Program-made: the position numbers and the translations under genes | Part shown: one piece after another, positions 32,344 through 39,385 of the stretch | Position numbering within the stretch: the first letter of the stretch is position 1 | Layout: each line of letters starts with the position of its first letter | From: Blakeslea trispora | Lineage: Eukaryota > Mucoromycota > Mucoromycetes > Mucorales > Choanephoraceae | DNA: 39,385 nucleotides | Reading direction: 5' to 3' | NCBI GenBank assembly: GCA_025331445.1 | Contig: JAIWNE010000189.1 | Location: 1 to 39,385, forward strand | The notes under the pieces: generated by a model | Seen by the model: the letters and a program-made list of their open reading frames with translations, nothing else | What the model was told of the DNA's origin: nothing | Database searches by the model: none

Positions 32344-34455
32344 AGATTATGGTTATAAGATCAAAAAAAAATATAAAAGAATAAAGATATCAACAGCAAT
32401 CTAAAAATATCCATCTTCTCTTCGAGGATTAGATCCTCTTGAGATCTTAATAAAATTTTCCTAACTAGATCAATTGGTAAACACCAATAATCGATCAACA
32501 TCAGCGAATTTAACTTCATCTTCTAACCGAGTCTTGATATAAATATAACTATTCAGTTATCATTTCCAAACTAGGCACAACCTGGGCAATGGACCTGATC
32601 TTCTGAAATTAAACAATAAAAATAATCTCCTGTAGTACAACCGATCAAAATTTTCCAAGCACAGACCATAGATCTCCGTCAGCTACTAAAAATAATATAC
32701 CCAAAATATAACAATAACATCCAACACCATGGAATACTAACTTGCCGACCATATTCAGAGTAATACCAAAGAGCCATATACCAAGTATCTTCAACTATCC
32801 ACAACCGGATAAACAACCAAGATGTAAATAATGTGGGTTATGAATAAAAGAATCAACGGGACAGAAAGTACTTTGATAATCCTTTTATTCTTTAAAAGTG
32901 GAATAATGTTTCTAAACTAAATAATACAGTGGTTTTTATACAATTTCTAAAGTCTGTGTCTACTCGAATGTGAATGGATTTTACTAATCCTTATTCTCAT
33001 AAAATATAAGGGAAATAATCTTTATATGACGGTTGAGTTCTTCTTCCAGTGTTCTACCATTGTCCTGTATTTTTACCGTTCCTGAATACAGTTGGATTAG
33101 GACTTTAAATTTGGTAAACTTTGATTTGGACTTTGTGTAATTTCCCCACCTTTTTATTATGAGTAAGCATTTAAGTACTTCTTTTAAGCTTTACTGCTTG
33201 AGTCTGATTATTTGCATGAGTCGATTTCCCATGTTTAATTATGTGTTGTATTTCGGTACAAGTAATTGTCTTCTTATTTAAGTTATTGTTCTAATATATT
33301 ATTACATTCAATATGGTGTAATCACCACACAAGAAACCAAGGTATAAAACATCATAACCAAATTAGCAACAGGACAACCGTGAATTAATCACCAACAGAA
33401 AAGAACAACCAATAGATAACCAAGTATCAACAACAAGAGAGAATTAACACAATAATAGCGATACAACACCGTTTGATACAATTGATAGAAACAACAATCG
33501 ATTCGATAACATCATCATAATAAAGTCAAATAATTAAAATAATGAGAACAACAATTACTCAAAACAGAGTAAGAGTTATAGAGGACTAGCCTCTATATCA
33601 ATATATTACGATAATAAAAGTAAAAGTTTGAAAGTAATAAAAGATAAAAGTTAAGTGTAAGAAAAATTAAAAAGTGTGGAGAAAGTGAAAGAAAAGTATC
33701 TATATCCTAATAGTAATAGTCAAACTTCAGAAAAAATATATACATGTCAAAAATAAGGTTGCTTGAGGTTTTCAAGGACCGAGTTACTTGTCAAAAGAGC
33801 CTTGCAACTGTAACTGCGATTACATATAATCCCTGTTGTGAACATTTAGAATCTATATACTGATTACGAAATAAATGATACAAAGTACTATTATACATAC
33901 TATATCTGGACATAGAGTCTAGAATAGAACTAGAGTAACTGTAATAGATCAATGTCTACTTCATCTATCTATCCTTTAGAGATCGATTCTAATATGATGC
34001 TAACTTGAGAGACAAATTGGATCATATATCAAATAGACCAATTGGCTCTCGGGACTCAGGCCTTATCGATGTGGATAAACTATTGATATCAGCTATACCG
34101 AATCAGAATTGATGTGACAATGAAAATGACAAGATGGTGCTAAAGAATTTATTAAAACAATTTTTTCTATCTTACCATCTCAGATCAGCTATGACCTGAG
34201 AGCTGAGTAGACTGAATATCTGAGACATGGTCAATGATATAGTGTTCCGTATCCTCGATATTAAAATAGAATCCCTGATCATCTCTAGATGATAGAATCA
34301 GTTTATCCGACCTAAAAGATATAAATACCTAGATATTCCATAGCTATAAACGACATCTGATTTTTCTTTAATAAACCTATACGAGTTCTAAAGGATTTCT
34401 TTGTTTCTTCCATTACCTTCACAACATTTTTTTCCTTTAATTGCTCGAGAACAAG
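32344..34455. other. A-rich non-coding DNA upstream of the gypsy element
   Basis: About 2.1 kb with no gene. Two sections (32340-32830 and 33310-33620) are rich in AACA/ATCAAC words on the plus strand. Two perfect short hairpins occur: GAGGAT/ATCCTC near 32424-32438 and TATAGAGG/CCTCTATA near 33578-33598. The 5' LTR of the gypsy element should lie in the right part; TGTTGTGAACATTTAG near 33835 and a TGGTGC near 34134 are possible LTR start and primer site, but I could not confirm either without the 3' LTR. Confidence 0.4.
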
Positions 34456-35901
34456 ATGTCGGATAACGAAGAAAAACGCAAGAAAACAATTACTGATGCT
34501 GATGTACAAGGAGGCGCTCCACCCAAGGATACTTCTTCTGACATGGACATATCTGATGACTTCGAGTTGGAGGACTTTTCTGTTTCTGGTTCGGTTTTTG
34601 GCTGCATAATCCAAGAAAAAGGCTCTGTCGGGGATAGCTTGACTGCTTTGAGAGGTCAGATGGCCAAGGTGATCGCTGACTATAGTAGAGCAAGACTAGC
34701 CCAAGATGACAAGAAGGCTGATGACTGTCTAGTTGAGATCCAAAAACTCAAGTCGGGTATCAAGTCTCTGGCTGAATGTCAAGCAATGCTAGGAAACATT
34801 GATACACCTATGACTCCAACTGTAGTCAAGTCTGGTTCTGGTTCCTCTGGTCTGTCGTTGAGTAGAAGAGACTTATCCAAATATCAGTTGCTCTCTAACT
34901 CCCATAAACCTTTTCCAAATGAGAAGGCATTTGAATCTGACGAGCACTTCCTCAGAACCTTTGAAAATGTCATCTACTCTTCATCTCAAGAAATCGAGTT
35001 GGTCTGGAAACGCTACATTCCCCTTTGTCTGCCCTTTGGAAATGACGCCTGGACTCAAACCACCTTGATCAATTGTACCACCTGGAGTGAGGCTCGGAAT
35101 GTCTTCAAGAGACACTTTGGATCAAAATTCAAGGCTAGAGAATACAACACTCAAGTTTTCACGATGACCATGAAAAATAGCGAGTCCATTGGTGTGTACA
35201 CTAATAAGTTTCTACAAACTGTCTACAATGCTGGTATTCCCAAGGATGATCCTCGTGTGGCTGACAGGTTTTTGGCTTCTCTGACTCCCCCGGTTCAAAC
35301 ATTGACTCGACTGGCTTGCATGCATCATTTGGGACGACAAGAAGAGGAGAATAATTGCTGGACGGTTGAGAACATTGCCGGTATAGCTAGAGACATCTTG
35401 GGAGATGATCCTGCCAAATACAATCCTGCTACTTCTTTGCTGCCTGGTGGTGCTGGTTTCAACTTTGTTGGTGCGACTGGTCGTAGGTCCTATGCCCAAG
35501 CTGCCGAGAATACTACTGCTGGTACTAGTAACGTCCCTAAAGCTGAACAAAGAAGAAGACAAGAGAGAAATCAACCATATAATAAGAATGACAAGAAATT
35601 TTTCTGCAAGATGCATGGTAGCAATACTACACATGGAACTGAAAACTGTTACACCATTACGAAGCAAAAACAAGTTGGACAAGAGAAGCCTGCTGAGGCC
35701 AAAACTATTCCTTGCCGCTATTGTGGTGAACCATATCGATCTGGACACAAGTGTGCCAGGAGAAATATACTTGCTCTCGCTGCTTCCAAGGAAGACAGAC
35801 CAGAAGACAAGGATGAGACAGACGATGCCGCTGAAAAGATGGCCACGGATGATTGCTTTGACTGTAAGTATACAGATGAGAATATGTTGAAAGATGCATG
35901 A
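34456..35901 (+). CDS. gag: Gag polyprotein of Ty3/gypsy element
   Basis: 481 residues, structural protein that forms the virus-like particle and binds element RNA. The start is the ATG at 34456, which opens the acidic N-terminus MSDNEEKRKKTITDADVQGG. Residues about 130-330 have the capsid pattern of retrotransposon Gag (ALTALRGQMAK-type helices earlier, then HFGSKFKAREYNTQVF and MTMKNSESIGVYTNKFLQ). Near the C-terminus are two cysteine motifs: CKMHGSNTTHGTENC and CRYCGEPYRSGHKC, the latter close to the CxxC...H...C zinc knuckle of plant, oomycete and fungal gypsy elements. The frame ends at TGA (35899-35901) but continues open in the same frame into protease. No damage was seen in the coding region, in contrast to pol. 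Confidence 0.85.
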   Translation: MSDNEEKRKKTITDADVQGGAPPKDTSSDMDISDDFELEDFSVSGSVFGCIIQEKGSVGDSLTALRGQMAKVIADYSRARLAQDDKKADDCLVEIQKLKSGIKSLAECQAMLGNIDTPMTPTVVKSGSGSSGLSLSRRDLSKYQLLSNSHKPFPNEKAFESDEHFLRTFENVIYSSSQEIELVWKRYIPLCLPFGNDAWTQTTLINCTTWSEARNVFKRHFGSKFKAREYNTQVFTMTMKNSESIGVYTNKFLQTVYNAGIPKDDPRVADRFLASLTPPVQTLTRLACMHHLGRQEEENNCWTVENIAGIARDILGDDPAKYNPATSLLPGGAGFNFVGATGRRSYAQAAENTTAGTSNVPKAEQRRRQERNQPYNKNDKKFFCKMHGSNTTHGTENCYTITKQKQVGQEKPAEAKTIPCRYCGEPYRSGHKCARRNILALAASKEDRPEDKDETDDAAEKMATDDCFDCKYTDENMLKDA

Positions 35902-35907
35902 CTAAAT
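35896..35907 (+). promoter_or_regulatory. Possible gag-pol stop-readthrough site (TGA CTA)
   Basis: The gag stop codon TGA is followed by CTA, the context known from leaky UGA-CUA stops. Protease resumes in exactly the same frame 39 bases later, with no other stop between. This could be programmed readthrough that sets the Gag to Pol ratio, or simply a point mutation in an originally fused gag-pol frame. A GTAAGT (35865) and a TTATCGTAG (35940) also frame this interval like an intron, but that splice would create a TAG at the junction. Confidence 0.4.
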
Positions 35908-38900
35908 GACACTTTTAACTCACATACATTCGTTATCGTAGAGAAGCAAAGATTAATAGCCAAGATTGATACTGGAAGTTCTAGTACATTCATTAATAAG
36001 ACTCTCTATTCAAAAAATTAAATATTCACAAATTAAATAAGAATGTCAGTGGTTACTTAAATTGCTTGTCAAAAGACAATAAGATTTCTCGCATTGGACT
36101 TACAGATCCTTTAACAATAAAATATACAAATGGAATTTCTTTCAAACATCAATTTGAAGTCATGGATTTTAACGATATTTTGACTTTGACATTCTTCTTG
36201 GTACGGACATTATGAGTAAGATGGGTATTGCACTTACAGGTGTTGCTTATAATCTTGAAGACGATAGTGCTGATCCTAGTGATAAAGACTCTATTTTTTT
36301 CAAATGCAAACATCTTGACTACTGATACACCTGAACCTGATAACTTACCTGCTGGATCACAAAAGGAGGTTGCACAGTTTATGGCATCCATCCAAGATAA
36401 CATTGATAATAACCAAAAAATACCAGTAGAGTCGTATTGTCCTATTCCGGAATCCATTGTAAAGTTGCCCACGCCTGAAGGAGCAACAGCATATCGTCGT
36501 CAGTACAGTATTCCACATACATTGAGACCCGTCCTAGATGAACAGATAAAAGAATGGCTTAAAACAAAAACAATAGAGAAGTGTGGTGTCAATACTTCCT
36601 TTAACAGTCCGTTGTTACTCGTACCAAAGAAGAACAAACAGGGTGAAATTGTAAGCCATCGTGCATGTTTGGATGTGAGACTATTGAATAAGATCCTACC
36701 ACCAACATATAACTTTGAAGTGCCACTGGTGAGAAAATATTTGAGAATTTGAGAGGCAAGAAGGTATTCTCTACACTCGATCTCTCTAATGCTTACCATC
36801 GTTTTAAGATACATCCTCCAGATTCACACAAGTTAACATTCTCTCATAATGGACAGCAATACTGCTTTATCAAGGGATGCTTTGGTTTGAAGAGCTTGAC
36901 TTCGCAATTCTGTAAGGTCATGGCCATTTTGTTTGAGGGTATGGATTGCGTACAATCTTTTGTTGATGATTGTATAGTGGCCAGTGAAACACCCGAACAA
37001 CATGCTAAAGACGTCGCAATGGTAATAGACAGATTGACTAATGCTAAATTGATATTGAATCCAAAGAAATGTGTATGGTTTCAGCAATCAGTTAGGATGC
37101 TAGGATTTGTGGTCAATGCAGATGGGATTATGGTCGATAAAGCCAAACTCACTAACGTTGAATCATGGCCAGTGCCTAAGACAGCGAAACACATTCAGCA
37201 GTTTATGGGTCTAATCAATTACTTCAGGAAATTCGTACCAATGATCTCTACTGTTGCTGTGCCATTAACTAGATTGAGCCATGCAAAGAATGTAGAAGAA
37301 TTGTGGTCCGATGAGCAAGACAAGAGCTTCAATGCCTTGAAAGAAATATTGCACTCAAGCATGTTGCTTCACTATCCTGATTTTACAAAAGAATTCTTCG
37401 TTGCTTCTGTTGAGGACACTCACATAATAAAGCAAAATCATACTTGAAGTAGTGAAGACAAGGATCTCATTATAGACCTGCTCGCACTGAAAGATAGAAA
37501 TAGCTAAATAAATGGAGATTCCAATTATTGTCACTCTCACACAATAACTATATCAAAACCATGCTCATAGCACTTAAATCGTATTGCTCTTATATTACAA
37601 TTATTTTATTTTCTTATTTAAGCTTAGTCGGGATCATAAATCGTCAGGTACAGAAAGTCCTGTCAAAAGAAATTTCTTTTCGATTAAATTACCAGTCCTT
37701 CAGCAAGATTAACTGTCCGCTTCATTTAAGTATAAATAGACATAAGTTCATTAGATTATTAGTCCCTTCTTCTATTTTTCATAAATAAAAGTCTATACAA
37801 ATTCTCACAGAATTTATCCCTTGTTCTTATCGATAATACATTCATATAACAACTACCTTTCCAACAGCTTCTGATGCTTCTCAATATGGAATTTCTGCTG
37901 TGTTGTTTCAGAGAGATGATAAGGGTCGGGACAAATACATCAGTTTTGTATCCAATGCTCTATCACCCTCACAGCGTAGATGGAGTGCTACTCGTCGTGA
38001 ATTGTATGGTGTTCTGATGGCCTTTCGTCGCTTCCATCAATATATTTGGGGACGCAGATTTACTTTGCACACAGATCATAAAGCATTGACTTATATGCAT
38101 ACACAACGAGATTGCAATCACATGATGTTGAATTGGTTCGAAGAAATTCTCACTTATGACTTTGATGCGGTGCATATTCCGGGTATTCTCCTCAAACTGC
38201 CAGATTTGTTAAGTCGTTTGTATTCCCCTCTTGAACATTTTCAGAGTGATCACAAACTGGTGAAGGGTAGCACTGGCAGTAAAAAACAAAAAGATCAAGT
38301 AGCAAAGATCAAAAGAGTTGCCGTTCGTAGAAAGAAATATAGCAGAGACAAGAACCTGCATGTTCTTACCACAAAACTAGTCGAGCAAACCAAAGATGCA
38401 CTTGACTTTTTACTCCGCCTGAGACTGAAAGAGAAAAGCTCTTGCGAGAGACACATACTTTTGGACATTTCGGTAGTCATGCCATCGTTCGTGAACTACA
38501 CTCTCAAGGACTCCATTGGACTAACATATATCAAGAAGCCAAGGAAATCGTAAGCTCATGTCCTGAATGCCAAAAGCACAACATATCCAAAAGAGGTTAC
38601 CACCCATTGACAAGTATCGTTGCAATGAGGCCATTTGATCATGTATCAGTAGACTCTCTAGGTCCTTTACCGGTCACTGATAATGGATATACTGAAATCT
38701 TGGTCTTGACTGACATCTGCACAAAATATGTAATCGTCAGAGCACTTAAGAATCAACAATCGGATACCATTGCTAATACACTCATGCAGATCTTTGGTGA
38801 TTATGGATTTCCTCGCATATTACAATCAGACAATGGCAGAGCTTATCATAATGCATTACTTGAATCAATATCTCAAAAGCTCGGCATTGATCGCAGATAC

Positions 38901-39385
38901 TCCACACCTATCATCCTAGAGGTAATGGAAGTGCTGAAGCTAGTGTGAAAATAGTTGAAAACACGCTGAGAAAGATGTGTAAATCGAATAGTAAAGACTG
39001 GGATCATTATTTACCTGTAGTACAGCTTTCTATCAACAACGCTGTGAAAAACAAGACGTTGAGTTCACCCTTCTCATTGATGTTTGCACGTAAAGTCGGC
39101 TTACCTAAAGACTATGAAGAAAAGAACAATAATCCACTCCCTAAGGATATGATGACGCGTGAAGATCTCGAACAGCGCATTGATCACATGGAGAAGTTGG
39201 TCTTCCCAGCTATCTTTGAAAGAACAAAAAGATAAATGAGGAATGTAGCAAGAGGTTCGACACAAAGAACATGATGGTCGATATTGAACCCGGCACACAT
39301 GTCATGGTAAGACTGCAAAAGAGACCAAGCAAACTTGCACCTATCTATGAAGGTCCTTATACTATAGCAAGAAGAAATAAAGGCG
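35902..39385 (+). pseudogene. pol: Pol (PR-RT-RNase H-integrase) with frameshifts, partial
   Basis: Domains in order: aspartic protease (AKIDTGSSSTFI near 35960-35995; ILLGTD near 36187-36206); reverse transcriptase from about 36430, with VFSTLDLSNAYHRF carrying the first catalytic Asp and SFVDDCIVAS the VDD pair at about 36960, though the usual PFGL is CFGL; RNase H (SDASQYGI at about 37870; HTDHKALTY); integrase zinc domain (HTFGHFG...CPEC), catalytic Asp residues in DSLGPLP and QSDNGRAY, the third catalytic Glu after a frameshift; then a C-terminal GPYTI segment at the window edge. Frame changes occur near 36012, 36180, 36297, 36736, 38409, 38905 and 39228, many in or next to homopolymers, and a solo LTR interrupts 37408-37866. 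Related in order and motifs to active gypsy elements, but inactive as read. Confidence 0.8.
37408..37866 (+). mobile_element. Solo LTR nested in RNase H region, target duplication GCTTC
   Basis: 459 bases starting TGTTGAGGACACTC and ending CTACCTTTCCAACA, with 5-bp inverted termini TGTTG/CAACA. GCTTC occurs immediately on both sides (37403-37407 and 37867-37871) as the target duplication. TATAAATA lies at 37731-37738 and AATAAA at 37794-37799, in the order of an LTR promoter and polyA signal on the plus strand. The pol frame resumes exactly after the second GCTTC copy, which confirms both borders. It has the same layout as the LTR at 24675 but different termini, so it is a different family. 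Open frames inside it are not genes. Confidence 0.9.

Larger units (their letters stand above)
34456..39385 (+). mobile_element. Ty3/gypsy retrotransposon, right end beyond window
   Basis: The order gag, protease, reverse transcriptase, RNase H, integrase on one strand is that of Ty3/gypsy (Metaviridae-type) elements. The integrase follows RNase H, which excludes the Ty1/copia order. Gag is intact; pol carries about seven small frameshifts and one nested LTR, so this copy cannot make its enzymes as it stands. The element continues past the right edge; its LTRs were not identified. Confidence 0.85.

Noticed and set aside
34312..34614. Minus-strand open frame overlapping the gag start
   Set aside because: Shadow of gag and its leader; no coding character.
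35866..35940. Spliceosomal intron across the gag stop
   Set aside because: Donor GTAAGT and acceptor TTATCGTAG look good, but the join would create a TAG stop; unspliced reading keeps gag and protease in the same frame.
37528..37788. 86-codon plus-strand frame
   Set aside because: Lies wholly inside the nested solo LTR defined by its target duplication.

Overview
The window is AT-rich eukaryotic DNA, most likely from an early-diverging fungus of the Mucoromycota (Mucor/Rhizopus type). The evidence is genes split by introns of about 45-65 bases with GTAAGT-like donors and YAG acceptors, a Tnp2-like (CACTA/EnSpm class) transposase of the kind common in these fungi, and Ty3/gypsy elements. No rRNA, tRNA or CRISPR was seen. 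No gene here is an obvious housekeeping gene, so this reads as an accessory, transposon-rich region.

Left third (1-12875): five genes all on the minus strand and none recognised: a >900-residue protein running off the left edge (here called gene C, 1-2764), a small acidic-tailed protein (B, 4949-5410), a Ser/Pro-rich protein with an acidic hydrophobic tail (A, 5891-6597), a five-exon protein with a premature stop in exon 1 (D, 10457-11741), and a paralogue of B (B', 12423-12875). B and B' share the position and phase of their single intron. Upstream of gene C lies an unusual non-coding block: a perfect 41-bp inverted repeat, then four tandem copies of a ~226-bp unit, each ending in an 18-bp palindrome (one copy imperfect), then a further hairpin. 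This block plus the A/B/C/D gene set is the best candidate for an undescribed system.

Middle (13620-19325): a diverged, same-orientation segmental duplication of ~1.5 kb containing the wreck of a membrane-protein-like gene. Between the two copies are an 18-bp minisatellite with higher-order structure, a long foldback, the 3' part of an LTR and a short basic C-terminal gene fragment.

20919-26409: a Tnp2-like transposase whose first five exons are intact but whose 3' half is broken, then a complete solo LTR with a 5-bp target duplication, then a divergently transcribed three-exon gene of unknown function (E).

26410-31696 is AT/pyrimidine-rich DNA in which I see no gene. 31697-32343 is a truncated retroelement (start of gag plus part of its LTR). 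34456-39385 is a Ty3/gypsy element running off the right edge: gag is intact, pol follows in the same frame after a UGA-CUA, and pol carries several small frameshifts plus a nested solo LTR inserted exactly in the RNase H coding region. Exon joins were worked out by eye from splice signals and frame; none is confirmed by transcripts.
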